Shown here: positions 8,532-17,885 of the stretch, one piece after another
Layout of the letters: each line of letters opens with the position of its first letter
Numbering within the stretch: position 1 is the stretch's first letter
Assembly: GCA_017466865.1 (NCBI GenBank)
Contig: JAFTTI010000014.1
Coordinates: forward strand, 1-64,000
Reading direction: 5' to 3'
Length of the DNA stretch: 64,000 bases
DNA from: Oscillospiraceae bacterium
Lineage (GTDB): Bacteria; Bacillota; Clostridia; Oscillospirales; Ruminococcaceae
Notes under the pieces: generated by a model
Told to the model about the DNA's origin: nothing
The model's database searches: none
What the model saw: only the letters and a program-made list of their open reading frames with translations
Translations under genes and position numbers: made by a program

Positions 8532-9425
8532 TTATTCTTCCGTATTTTCTTCTGTTGTTTCGGGAACATATATAGGAGTTTGAGCCTTATTCTTTTCTGC
8601 TTCTTCGAGAAGTTTAGAAAGGTCAAGCATCATTGTTCCGCTGTCACCTGAAACTACTGTCGGGAGTTCGCCGTCCCATTTTTCTATGTATTTGCTCATA
8701 AGAATTTCGGGCGTGAGTTCCTGAGATTTAAGCTTGTAAGCTTCAGCTTCAGCCTGTGCCTGAACGATTTTCTGTTCAGCTTCAACCTTTATTCTCTGAA
8801 GGTCCTGTTCTGCTTTGAGGGCGTTCTGCTGTGCTGTCTGCTTTGCTTCGATAGCGGCGTTGTATTCCGCTGTGAAATCAAATGTTGTTATGTTGAAAAT
8901 CTGAATTTCAATTCCGTAAGCACTTACTTTATTCTTTAAAAGTTCCATCATCTGATCGCCTATTGACTGACGGTTTGTGATGAGTTCTTCTGCTGTGAAT
9001 TTTGCAGTAACTGCCTTAACACATTCCTGAATAGCGGGGGTGATGATTATCGCTTCATAGTCAAGGCCGATGTTTTTATAAACACTTGCCGAATAAGAAT
9101 TAAGCACCTTATAGTTTACTGCAACAGTCGAAGAAACAGTCTGTAAGTCCTTTGATGCCGCAGAGCATACCGCCTCTGCCTTCTGAACTCTGTTGTCAAC
9201 GAGAACTATATTCTGCGCAAATGGTATCTTGAAATGTAAGCCTTCTGACAAAACTCTTTCAGAAACCTCTCCGAAAGTAACTATAACTCCCGAATGACCT
9301 GCTCTTACTGTTGTGAATGAGTTTGAAAGAATGATAATCGCTACAAGCGCTATAATAACGCCTATTACTATATTCTTTACAGTTTTAGCCTTTGGGTTTA
9401 CAACCTTTATATCCTGAACTGCCAT
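8532..9425 (-). CDS. SPFH/prohibitin family membrane protein
   Basis: A 297-residue protein with one N-terminal TM helix (about residues 18-36), then an SPFH domain (GHSGVIVTFGEVSERVL, LHFKIPFAQNI, VDNRVQK) and a long Ala/Glu/Lys-rich coiled coil (about 195-240, EAEAEAYKLKSQ) typical of prohibitin/HflK-like scaffolds that oligomerize on membranes. The tail is acidic. The gene is followed on the same strand's upstream side by an aldose epimerase gene 26 bp away and may share its transcript. The precise client is unknown. Confidence 0.85.
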   Translation of the reverse strand: MAVQDIKVVNPKAKTVKNIVIGVIIALVAIIILSNSFTTVRAGHSGVIVTFGEVSERVLSEGLHFKIPFAQNIVLVDNRVQKAEAVCSAASKDLQTVSSTVAVNYKVLNSYSASVYKNIGLDYEAIIITPAIQECVKAVTAKFTAEELITNRQSIGDQMMELLKNKVSAYGIEIQIFNITTFDFTAEYNAAIEAKQTAQQNALKAEQDLQRIKVEAEQKIVQAQAEAEAYKLKSQELTPEILMSKYIEKWDGELPTVVSGDSGTMMLDLSKLLEEAEKNKAQTPIYVPETTEENTEE

Positions 9426-9451
9426 CTATAAAACCACCTTTTTAAAAAGAT

Positions 9452-10465
9452 TTAGCCTTTTGTGAAAATTCTCTGATAAGCGGTAACAAAATTCTTGGGT
9501 TCGATTTCTCTGTATCCTGTAACTTCATCGGGAAGTTCCATATTAGGAGCGTCAATTAACCAAGACATAGGTTCGGGACAGAAAAATCCCTTGTTTCCTC
9601 TGTTGTTCCAGAAAATCCAGAAAGGATATTCCTCGCCTGTTTCATAACAGATTGACTTTCCGCTTTCTGTGTCTTCAATTACAAGGCCGTGGAACTGTAA
9701 TCCGTCAAGGTCGCCATATTCCGCTGTATAGAATTCGTTGTCGATAAATTCTGTTGCGGGATTTACATCGCCTGAAAGATATCTCTTGTCGTGGTCGCCG
9801 AGAGGAAGCATTCTTCCTGTGGGGATGCATCTTCTTGTGATTTCAATGCGCTTGCCTATCGGTGCATAGATTCTTATGTTGTCGGGTGAACCGCCGTCAA
9901 CAAAGGGAGCTTTGATTGCTGTATGAGAACCTACTCCGAAAGGAAGCATCTTATCTGACATATTGAATATTGTATAGAACTGCTCAAGTCCCTTGACGCC
10001 TAATGTGTAAACGATTTCAAGTCTGAAAGGAAGGGGAAAATACTGGAACATTTCATCGTTGTCATCATAGATATATTCAAACTTGGCGGCAGCGATGTCG
10101 CCTTCTGTTGAAAGTCTTACAAGATTATATTCTCTCTTGTGTAAGAAGCCGTGAAGACAGTTGAAGAAGGGGAATCCTTCGTTGCAGGGGAGTTCGTATT
10201 CGCCGTCTGATGTCTTGAGTTTTCCGTGGCTGAGTCTGTTAGGGAAGTAGAGTGTAGGGAAACCGTAAACTTCGGGTGAGTTCTTGTAAGTTTCCATAGG
10301 CTCATTTTCATCGAAACGGAAAATTTCCATTCCTCTCGCGTTATCCCTCAGTCTTAAAACATTTGCGCCCATAGCGGGACAGATGAGTGCGTAGAAGTTT
10401 CCTGCCGAGAGTTCAACGCATCTTTCACCTTTGTAATCGATTTCTTTTGCGAAAAAATCTGCCAT
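9452..10465 (-). CDS. Aldose 1-epimerase family protein (GalM-like)
   Basis: A 337-residue protein of the aldose epimerase/galactose mutarotase fold. The N-terminal strand with FYALICPAMGANVLRLR is the usual opening; NRLSHGK (near 85) and the later HGFLHKREYN and VGSHTAI segments supply the conserved His positions expected in the active site, and a Glu-containing EYPFWIFW segment follows. It could interconvert sugar anomers, in keeping with galT nearby, but the family also includes hexose-6-phosphate mutarotase-like members. The start has GGAGGA eight bases upstream. Confidence 0.8.
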   Translation of the reverse strand: MADFFAKEIDYKGERCVELSAGNFYALICPAMGANVLRLRDNARGMEIFRFDENEPMETYKNSPEVYGFPTLYFPNRLSHGKLKTSDGEYELPCNEGFPFFNCLHGFLHKREYNLVRLSTEGDIAAAKFEYIYDDNDEMFQYFPLPFRLEIVYTLGVKGLEQFYTIFNMSDKMLPFGVGSHTAIKAPFVDGGSPDNIRIYAPIGKRIEITRRCIPTGRMLPLGDHDKRYLSGDVNPATEFIDNEFYTAEYGDLDGLQFHGLVIEDTESGKSICYETGEEYPFWIFWNNRGNKGFFCPEPMSWLIDAPNMELPDEVTGYREIEPKNFVTAYQRIFTKG

Positions 10466-10559
10466 ATATATATTCCTCCGAGAAAAAAGTGTGTTAATAC
10501 CAATACAAATTCAAGTATACCCGATTTTATTATCAAAATCAATAGTATTCAAAAAAAGT

Positions 10560-11231
10560 TTACCATATAAAAGGGAAAATTCTGTATTTAACCTTTTCTT
10601 TGTATTCCTTATAGCCCGAAAGCCCCTCTGTAAGCACTTTTTCTTCGTTTTTTATCCTCAAAGCGATGGTTATGGGGTAGATGAGGAAGATGAAAAACGA
10701 AAAGAGTGAGCCTAAAATAAAGGGAACTGATAAAAACATAAGTATTGTCGCAAGATACATAGGGTGTCTTACAACACCATAAAGCCCCGTGTCAACTACT
10801 TTCTGGTCTTCCTGAATCTCAACTGTTCTCGAAAGATAGGCGTTTTCACGCATAACCTCTGCATAAAGGACATAAGAGAGAAGAAATACAACCGATGCGA
10901 CGATAGTTATCCATTTTGGAAGAACAAGCCACGAAAAACGATAGTCAAGCCCTGCTACAACAAATCCTGCCATAAACATAAAAAGGCTTAAAACAACGAC
11001 AAATTTCTGTTCGTTTTCTTTTTCCTTTGAGTTAAGACGCTTTTTTAAAAGTTCGGGATTTTTTATCATAAGAACAATTCCTATAATACTTGCGGGAACA
11101 AAAAGGAGTATGATAAAAAGCCATCCGCCGAAAAATTTTATATCCCCTGCGGGAAGGAAAATAAGAAGAAGTATCATAATAAATCCCATAAGGAGCTTTA
11201 AAAGTGCCGATAATGCAAGTCTGAGTTTCAT
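10560..11231 (-). CDS. Isoprenylcysteine carboxyl methyltransferase/PEMT-like membrane methyltransferase
   Basis: A 223-residue protein starting at 11231, where GGGAGG precedes the ATG. About five TM segments are visible. The C-terminal half carries the family signature: GLYGVVRHPMYLATIL (near 150-165) and the late NEEKVLTEGL plus YKEYKEKVKYRIFPFI segment, which form the SAM and membrane substrate site in this family. In bacteria such proteins methylate lipids or small hydrophobic thiols or phenols; the substrate here is unknown. Confidence 0.82.
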   Translation of the reverse strand: MKLRLALSALLKLLMGFIMILLLIFLPAGDIKFFGGWLFIILLFVPASIIGIVLMIKNPELLKKRLNSKEKENEQKFVVVLSLFMFMAGFVVAGLDYRFSWLVLPKWITIVASVVFLLSYVLYAEVMRENAYLSRTVEIQEDQKVVDTGLYGVVRHPMYLATILMFLSVPFILGSLFSFFIFLIYPITIALRIKNEEKVLTEGLSGYKEYKEKVKYRIFPFIW

Positions 11232-11267
11232 AATATCCACCGCCTCCCAATTGATTATAACATTCTC

Positions 11268-11296
11268 TTGAAAAAAGTTTATCAATAAAGTATTAT
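11268..11296 (+). promoter_or_regulatory. Promoter of the polysaccharide locus
   Basis: TTGAAA (11268-11273), 17 bp, TATTAT (11291-11296). It gives a leader of about 100 bases before the first gene at 11402. Confidence 0.65.
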
Positions 11297-11401
11297 ATAA
11301 ATATGTATTATTTTCTAAAGAAAAAAATTTTTCTGCCGATATATAGATTAAGTATTGTTATGTCAAAAGGCTTAAAATAAACTTTAAATCGGGGTGACGA
11401 T

Positions 11402-12742
11402 GTGAAAAAAGTTATTACATACGGAACATTTGACTTATTCCATGAAGGACATTACAAACTTCTTCAGAGGGCAAAAGCACTTGGTGATTATCTCATTGTC
11501 GGTGTTACATCGGAAGAGTTTGACCGTTCGAGAGGAAAACTCAATGTCGTTGACTCTCTTGTCAAGAGAATTGAGAATGTAAAGAAATCGGGATTTGCCG
11601 ATGAAATCATCGTTGAAGAAGTTCAGGGACAGAAATTCCGTGATATAAAGAAATACAATGTCGATATATTCACAGTGGGCTCGGATTGGACAGGCAAATT
11701 CGATTATTTAAGTGAATTCTGCGAAGTTGTTTATCTCGAAAGAACAAAGGATATATCAAGCACACAACTCAGAAACAGCTCACACCCCGTTCTGCGTATG
11801 GGTATTATAGGAACAGGCAGAATTGCGTCAAGATTTATCCCTGAATCACATCTTGTAAGTGGTATTTCGGTTACAAGTGTTTATAACCCTAAAAAAACAA
11901 GTGCAGATACTTTCGCTGAAAAGTGGGACCTTAACTCATACAGCGAAGAAAACGGTTTTGATGAATTTCTTTCCTGCGTTGACTGCGTTTATATAGCGAC
12001 ACCCCATCAGTTCCATTATGATTATGCGATGAAGGCGATGAAAGCAGGAAAACATGTTCTCTGTGAAAAGCCTATTACTCTTACCAAAAAAGAAACAGAA
12101 GAACTCTATGATTTTGCCGAAGAACATAATCTCGTTATTATGGAGGGTATAAAAACAGCGTTCTGTCCCGGATTCAACAAACTTATAAGCATTGCTTGTA
12201 GTGGTAAAATAGGAACTGTAAGAAATATAGAGGCTTGTTTTACAAAGCTTGAAAATCCCAATAGCCGTGAACTTACCGATACAGAATACGGCGGAAGTTT
12301 CACAGAACTTGCAAGTTATACTCTTCTTCCCATAATAAAACTTTTCGGAACGGATTATGAAGAGGTCCGTTTTGATTCAATAAAAAATGAAAAGGGCATA
12401 GATATTTTCACAAAAGCTTATTTCAGATATAAAAGCGGAATGGCAACAGCAACCTGCGGGCTCGGTGTAAAATCCGAAGGTCAGCTTATCATTTCGGGAA
12501 CAAACGGATATATCCTCGCTGAATCACCCTGGTGGAAGACATCATATTTTGAAGTAAGATACGAGGATCCCAACAATATCGAAAAATATTCCGAGGTATT
12601 CCTTAAATTCGGTCTGAGATACGAACTCAGCGACTTTGTTTCTGCGATAAACGGAAACAATAAGGATGATTTTAAACTCACAAAGAAAGAGTCCGTTGCG
12701 ATAGCGGGAATAATCGAAGAATTTCTTAAACAGAACAGATAA
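11402..12742 (+). CDS. Fusion of glycerol-3-phosphate cytidylyltransferase-like and Gfo/Idh/MocA oxidoreductase domains
   Basis: A 446-residue two-domain protein with a GTG start. Residues 1-130 are a TagD-type nucleotidyltransferase: TYGTFDLFHEGH with HxGH at 14-17 and the late ISSTQLR motif (near 122-128). From about 135 a Rossmann dinucleotide-binding fold begins (GIIGTGRIASRF) with the EKP signature (CEKPITLTKKE) of Gfo/Idh/MocA dehydrogenases. The fusion suggests reduction of a sugar or keto phosphate and its activation to a CDP-polyol in one protein, analogous in logic to the bifunctional CDP-ribitol enzymes. The product could feed the LicD protein next door. The substrate is inferred only. 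Confidence 0.82.
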   Translation: MKKVITYGTFDLFHEGHYKLLQRAKALGDYLIVGVTSEEFDRSRGKLNVVDSLVKRIENVKKSGFADEIIVEEVQGQKFRDIKKYNVDIFTVGSDWTGKFDYLSEFCEVVYLERTKDISSTQLRNSSHPVLRMGIIGTGRIASRFIPESHLVSGISVTSVYNPKKTSADTFAEKWDLNSYSEENGFDEFLSCVDCVYIATPHQFHYDYAMKAMKAGKHVLCEKPITLTKKETEELYDFAEEHNLVIMEGIKTAFCPGFNKLISIACSGKIGTVRNIEACFTKLENPNSRELTDTEYGGSFTELASYTLLPIIKLFGTDYEEVRFDSIKNEKGIDIFTKAYFRYKSGMATATCGLGVKSEGQLIISGTNGYILAESPWWKTSYFEVRYEDPNNIEKYSEVFLKFGLRYELSDFVSAINGNNKDDFKLTKKESVAIAGIIEEFLKQNR

Positions 12743-12761
12743 CACGAAAGGCATTTTATAA

Positions 12762-13571
12762 ATGATATATCTTGATGATGATATGCTCCGCAGACTTCAG
12801 ATGTTACAGGTTGAACTTCTCTGTGAGGTTCGCCGTATATGTGAAAAAAACGGAATAAAATACAACATAATAGCGGGGACACTTTTGGGTTCTGTGCGTC
12901 ACGGCGGATATATTCCCTGGGATGATGATGCCGATGTTGCATTTCTTCGCCCCGAATACGAAAAATTCCGTAAAGCCTGTGAAAAAGACCTTGACACAGA
13001 AAGATTTGTTTTTCAGGATCACAGAAACACCGAAGGCTATCGTTGGGGCTATGGAAAACTCAGAATGAAAGATACTCTCTTTCTCCGTGAACATCAGGAA
13101 CATATGCCCTATTTTCAGGGCGTTTTTATAGATATTTTCCCTCTTGATAATGTTCCCGATAATTATTATGTAAGATGTCTGCATAATTTTTCTTGTTTCT
13201 GTATAAGAAAAACGCTCTGGTCAGAAGTCGGAAAATATGCCGATAAATCAGCGCTTAAAAGAATAGTATATTCTTTTTTGAGTAGAATTCCTTTAGAAGA
13301 AGTTTTCGGAATTTACGAAAAACTCGTTTCTTTAAGCAATATAAAGAAGACAAGAATGGTAAGAATTCTCACATTCCCCGCACCTAACGACCAATATGGA
13401 TACTTAAGAAAATGGTATGAAAAAAGCGCGGATTATGTTTTCGAGGGCGAAACTTTCAAGGGTATAAAAGATTACGATAATTATCTCAGTTTCAAATTCG
13501 GTGATTACATGGAACTTCCTCCCGAAGAAAAGAGAAAGGTGCATCCTGTAACAGAAATAAAGCTGATTTGA
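12762..13571 (+). CDS. LicD family phosphotransferase
   Basis: A 269-residue LicD-type protein. The family core is clear: ICEKNGIKYNIIAGTLLGSVRH (read in two parts: KYNIIAGTLLGSVRH then GGYIPWDDDADVAF), whose Asp cluster binds metal, and IDIFPLDNVPD near residue 125. LicD enzymes move phosphocholine or other CDP-linked phospho-alcohols onto cell-surface glycans. Placed 19 bp after the cytidylyltransferase fusion, it is the likely user of the CDP-linked product. The enzyme is probably cytosolic and membrane-associated. Confidence 0.87.
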   Translation: MIYLDDDMLRRLQMLQVELLCEVRRICEKNGIKYNIIAGTLLGSVRHGGYIPWDDDADVAFLRPEYEKFRKACEKDLDTERFVFQDHRNTEGYRWGYGKLRMKDTLFLREHQEHMPYFQGVFIDIFPLDNVPDNYYVRCLHNFSCFCIRKTLWSEVGKYADKSALKRIVYSFLSRIPLEEVFGIYEKLVSLSNIKKTRMVRILTFPAPNDQYGYLRKWYEKSADYVFEGETFKGIKDYDNYLSFKFGDYMELPPEEKRKVHPVTEIKLI

Positions 13572-13590
13572 AAAATCAAGGAGAAGCAAT

Positions 13591-14703
13591 ATGGAAAAGG
13601 TAAAGGTTTTTCAGTTTCCGATACGCAACAGTAATGGCGGGATTACTCATTATGCCGTAAACAACTGGCGGTATATGGATAAAAATAAATTTGAATGTGA
13701 TTTCGGAACAGTCAGCAAACATATTGATTTTGAAGATGAAATTTTTTCTCTCGGTGCAGGACTGAAATATGTTTCTTGTTATGCAGAAGAAAACGAACAG
13801 CGTTTTATTGAGGATATACGCAGAATTCTCATTGATGGCAGATATGATGCTATCCATCTTCATACATCTTTCTGGAAAAGCTTTCTGGTTGAACAGATAG
13901 CGCTTGATTGTAAAATTCCCAAAATAATCGTTCATTCTCACAGCACAAAAGTAGATGTTCAGGATGATGCACAGCGCATTGATGCCGAAAAGATACATAA
14001 CATAAGAAAAGCAGAATTCAACATATCTCTTGCGACGGATTTATGCGCTTGTTCTAAAGATGCGGCAGACTGGCTTTTCGGTGAACAGATACCGAGAGAA
14101 CGTATAAAGATAATGAATAACGCCATTGATGTTGACAGATTTATTTATGATGATGATATACGAAACAGATACCGAAAAGAATTAGGTATCGAAGATTGTT
14201 TCGTTATCGGCCATGTAGGAAGAATGGCATATCAGAAAAATCATGAATTTTTGCTTGATGTTTTTGCGAATGCTGAAAAGAGAATACCCAATGCCCGACT
14301 TTTATTGATAGGCGATGGGCCGTTGAAAGATGACATAGTAAAACAGGCTGAAATCCTTGGAATAACTGATAAAATCATTTTTGCAGGTCATAGAAATGAT
14401 GTCAATAATATTATGCAGGTAATGGATGTTTTCTGTCTTCCTTCAAGATTTGAAGGACTTGGAATAGTTCTTGTAGAAGCATTGTCAGCAGGACTTAAAT
14501 GCATAGCAAGTGATGTTGTTCCGAGAGAAATAGACATATCTGATAATATCAGTTTTCTTCCGTTTGATAAAAAGAAATGGTCTGATATGATTGTCGATTT
14601 TTCTAAGGGATATAGTCGCCTTGATATGTATGACATCATAACCGAAGCAGGTTATAACATCAAATATCAGATTAAAGAAGTTGAGAAACTTTATTTGGAG
14701 TGA
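13591..14703 (+). CDS. Glycosyltransferase family 4 (GT-B), exopolysaccharide type
   Basis: A 370-residue GT-B enzyme similar in layout to EpsF-like glycosyltransferases. The N-terminal acceptor domain opens with QFPIRNSNGGITHYA and contains IHLHTSFWKS. The C-terminal donor domain has GHVGRMAYQKNHEFLLD, LLIGDGPLKDD and the EX7E motif in RFEGLGIVLVEALSAG (near 285-300). It uses a nucleotide-sugar donor; the sugar is not readable. GGAGAA ribosome site upstream. Confidence 0.9.
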   Translation: MEKVKVFQFPIRNSNGGITHYAVNNWRYMDKNKFECDFGTVSKHIDFEDEIFSLGAGLKYVSCYAEENEQRFIEDIRRILIDGRYDAIHLHTSFWKSFLVEQIALDCKIPKIIVHSHSTKVDVQDDAQRIDAEKIHNIRKAEFNISLATDLCACSKDAADWLFGEQIPRERIKIMNNAIDVDRFIYDDDIRNRYRKELGIEDCFVIGHVGRMAYQKNHEFLLDVFANAEKRIPNARLLLIGDGPLKDDIVKQAEILGITDKIIFAGHRNDVNNIMQVMDVFCLPSRFEGLGIVLVEALSAGLKCIASDVVPREIDISDNISFLPFDKKKWSDMIVDFSKGYSRLDMYDIITEAGYNIKYQIKEVEKLYLE

Positions 14704-14744
14704 TAACACAAAGATTTATAAAACAGTAAGGAGAGTTATATTTT

Positions 14745-15917
14745 ATGCCAAAGCTGTCAGTTGTAATACCTGTATATAATGTAGAAAAATATCTTTCCAA
14801 ATGCATTGACAGTGTTATAAATCAGACACTCAATGATATAGAAATCATACTTGTAAATGATGGTTCGAAAGATTCATCGGGAGAAATATGTGAACGGTAT
14901 GCAGAACTTGACAGCAGAGTAAAATATATCTGTAAAGAAAACGGCGGAGTTGTATCTGCAAGAAAAGCAGGAACTAATCAGGCAACATCTGAATATATAA
15001 CCTTTATTGATTCTGATGACTGGGTGAGTGAATCTTTTTTTGAAGAATTATACAACAATATTTCTGGATATGACCTTTTGATATCAAATCATTATATGGT
15101 CAAACCCGAGGTTGTAACCTATAAGAATGAATTGGCTGTCGGGGTATATGATACTTCTGAAAAAATGAAATATCTGATAGATAATATGGTATATGCAACC
15201 GCTCCGGAATTTACTAAAGATATGGCGTTTTTTACTTCTATATGTAGTAAATTATATAAAACAGATATGGTAAAAGATACTTTCAAAGAATCAGACCCGA
15301 ACATTTTTTATCACGAAGATAACGAATTCTTGTATAAGTATATTTTGAAATGCAAATCAGTAATCTGCACAGATATATGCGGATATTATTATCTTGACAG
15401 AGATGATTCGTGTCTGCATTCTGTTCATAACGATTATCTCCTTAATCTGAATAATTTTTATAATTCTTTACTTAAAACTTTCAGACAAAGCGAACATTCA
15501 GAATCTCTTATAAAACAGTTACAAATGTTACTTGTCTATCGTGGCACGACCAACATTCCGAGAACGATGGGATTTCATCCCGATTGTATGATAATCAGAT
15601 ATATCAATCCGTATCTCAATAGGCTTAACGGAAAAAAAGTGGCTTTATATGGTGCTGGTCTTGTCGGAAAAGATTATTATTTTCAGATGAAAAAATCAAA
15701 ATCGGGCGCACCTGTTTTATGGGTTGATAAAAATTATGACCGTTATAGTGGCCATCTTCCTGTATATCCTGTTGAAAATCTCAGAAATGCCGATTTTGAT
15801 TATATTACCATAGCTGTTGAAAATGAAGAACTAGCGAACAAGATTAAAAACAACCTTGTCGGAATGGGAATTACGGAGAATAAAATTCTCTGGGAAGAGC
15901 CAATAAGACTTTATTGA
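14745..15917 (+). CDS. GT2 glycosyltransferase with C-terminal Rossmann-like module
   Basis: A 390-residue protein. Residues 1-220 are a GT-A family 2 domain (SVVIPVYNVEKYLSKC, LVNDGSKDSSG, and the DSDD metal motif in ITFIDSDDW). From about residue 300 a separate alpha/beta module begins with KVALYGAGLVGKDYY and ends with MGITENKILWEEPI. The same module, recognisable by GAG/YG-xxGK, a VDK strand end and the MGI-x-KI ending, opens the next gene and recurs in four other proteins of the window. The GT is active-looking; the module's ligand is unknown. Confidence 0.88.
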   Translation: MPKLSVVIPVYNVEKYLSKCIDSVINQTLNDIEIILVNDGSKDSSGEICERYAELDSRVKYICKENGGVVSARKAGTNQATSEYITFIDSDDWVSESFFEELYNNISGYDLLISNHYMVKPEVVTYKNELAVGVYDTSEKMKYLIDNMVYATAPEFTKDMAFFTSICSKLYKTDMVKDTFKESDPNIFYHEDNEFLYKYILKCKSVICTDICGYYYLDRDDSCLHSVHNDYLLNLNNFYNSLLKTFRQSEHSESLIKQLQMLLVYRGTTNIPRTMGFHPDCMIIRYINPYLNRLNGKKVALYGAGLVGKDYYFQMKKSKSGAPVLWVDKNYDRYSGHLPVYPVENLRNADFDYITIAVENEELANKIKNNLVGMGITENKILWEEPIRLY

Positions 15918-16011
15918 TTTATGAGAATCATCCAATTGTAGAATGTAATAATAAATTTGTTTTACTTCATTAAAAAGGAGAGGTATATTTTTAAAATATA
16001 CAAGAATAAAT

Positions 16012-17883
16012 ATGTTTTTATTTCCGTTTAAAGATATTAAAGAAAATTCCAAAGTTGTAATATATGCGTATGGAGTTGTCGGAAAGATATATGTTGAACA
16101 AATTCTGAAAACCGGATATTGTGAAATTGCTGCGGTAGTCGATAAGAAATATGCCGATAACATAAATACAGATATTGTTATGATAGGAATTGATAGACTT
16201 AAAGAAGTAACTTTTGATAAAATTATTATAGCTTTAAAAAAAGACGGAGAAAGAAAAGCAGTAAAAAAGCAGTTGATTTCAATGGGAATTGAAAATGATA
16301 AGATATATTCAGAAGATCCGATAGGCTATTCTTCTGTTTGTCATTATAAGCTTGATGAAAATCTGGAATCTTTATCAGATATAGTTTATGATATATCTAC
16401 TAACTGGGATATGGATATCAGATATTGTGAACCTGTTATATCAGATATAAAAAGATATAATGAATCGATAGATATGATGGCAAGATTCAAACGATACATA
16501 AGAGAAGAAAAAAATCCCGAGAGAAACGTAATAATATTCAGATTATTATATGAAGTAGGCGTTTTTGATAAAGAACTCATGCAGCTGTATATGGAAAACA
16601 TTCTGGGATTGACTGATATAAATAACATGTATCATCATTTTTTGGGGAGTACAAATGATATTTTTTATTATCCCGAATATCTGTATTCTGATTTTTATAT
16701 TGACAGAAGAAAGATAGTTGATAAACTCTGCAAGGGATACAAACTTAAAGTAAATAGAAAGAATCAGAGAAAGGATAAACTGAGAGTTGCGTTTATCTTT
16801 GGAATGCTTTTGAATCCTGATATAGGAAGAGAAGCGGTTATAGTTGAATATGCAAATCAACTTTGTTCAGCAGACTGTGAAGTAGGCATTTTTTTGGATA
16901 ATGCGATAGCCAGAGTTTTTGGAAACAAAGATGCTGCAGGATTCAATAGCCGTTCTTATGAAAAAGCACACAAAAACGCTTTTGACAGCAGAGTAGAAAT
17001 TCATTACAACGATGAACTGACCATTAAGCAGAAATTACAGTATCCGCTTGACCTTATATCAGAATATGATCCTGATGTTATCATTGATTTTACAGATGAA
17101 TCAAGTGTTCTGACAGGGGTTTTATACGGCAAATATCCGATAATGTGTGTCGGAATTCGCGGTTCATCATCAAGCACATATTTTGATAGCTTTTTTACAA
17201 GATGCAAAGAAACTGCTATTCTGCAGGACAAAGAATATCGTTCGGTTGATGAGCATAAATTCATCGGCGAATGGCTGGATATTCCTCCGATTCCTGAAAA
17301 TATTGAGTTGATGAACAGAAAAGAAAACAATCTTTCAGAAGATGATTTCGTTCTCGTAACAGTCGGAATGCGACTTGATGTTGATATCGATAATAATTTT
17401 ATAGACCACATGTATGTTCTTATGGAAAAATATGATAAAATAAAGTGGATTACTGTTAGTTACAATTCAAGCGAATACCTTCTTGAAAAATGCGATGAAG
17501 CTATTAAACGCGGTCAAATGATACTATGGGGCTATGAAAAAAATCTTGCGGGATTTTATAATCTCTGTGATTTATATGTAAATCCCAACCGTAAGGGCGG
17601 TGGAATTTCTATAAGACATGCAATGGAAATGGGTGTCCCTGTTCTGATGAATAAATTTATTTCAGATGGTCTTATGAGTATAGGCGTTGAAAATGCTGTC
17701 GGAGATAATTATGATGAACTTTTTGATTATATCGAAAAACTTTATAATAACAGAGAGTTATATGAAGAACGAAAAAGAATGACAAAGGAGTTTATCGATA
17801 AAAATCACGAAAAAACGACATCGCAGAAAATAATCTCTGCGTTAGAAAAGACTATTGACCTATTTGAAAAGAGTGGATTTTAA
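16012..17883 (+). CDS. Rossmann-like module fused to a GT-B glycosyltransferase
   Basis: A 623-residue protein. The N-terminal ~100 residues (VVIYAYGVVGKIYVEQ, VVDKKYAD, MGIENDKIYSEDPIG) are the module that ends the previous protein. The middle (about 115-250) is helical and unassigned. From about 255 (LRVAFIFGMLL) a GT-B fold follows, with VTVGMRLDVD and a donor-site region YVNPNRKGGGISIRHAMEMGVP read in two parts (VNPNRKGGG, ISIRHAMEMGVPV). The nearest good ribosome site, AGGAGAGG at about 15975, is some 30 bases before this ATG with no in-frame start between, so start choice is uncertain. Confidence 0.75.
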   Translation: MFLFPFKDIKENSKVVIYAYGVVGKIYVEQILKTGYCEIAAVVDKKYADNINTDIVMIGIDRLKEVTFDKIIIALKKDGERKAVKKQLISMGIENDKIYSEDPIGYSSVCHYKLDENLESLSDIVYDISTNWDMDIRYCEPVISDIKRYNESIDMMARFKRYIREEKNPERNVIIFRLLYEVGVFDKELMQLYMENILGLTDINNMYHHFLGSTNDIFYYPEYLYSDFYIDRRKIVDKLCKGYKLKVNRKNQRKDKLRVAFIFGMLLNPDIGREAVIVEYANQLCSADCEVGIFLDNAIARVFGNKDAAGFNSRSYEKAHKNAFDSRVEIHYNDELTIKQKLQYPLDLISEYDPDVIIDFTDESSVLTGVLYGKYPIMCVGIRGSSSSTYFDSFFTRCKETAILQDKEYRSVDEHKFIGEWLDIPPIPENIELMNRKENNLSEDDFVLVTVGMRLDVDIDNNFIDHMYVLMEKYDKIKWITVSYNSSEYLLEKCDEAIKRGQMILWGYEKNLAGFYNLCDLYVNPNRKGGGISIRHAMEMGVPVLMNKFISDGLMSIGVENAVGDNYDELFDYIEKLYNNRELYEERKRMTKEFIDKNHEKTTSQKIISALEKTIDLFEKSGF

Positions 17884-17885
17884 AG

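Noticed and set aside
12481-12942. A 153-codon minus-strand frame across the fusion gene and licD
   Set aside because: It overlaps two well-supported genes, has no ribosome site and no family motifs.
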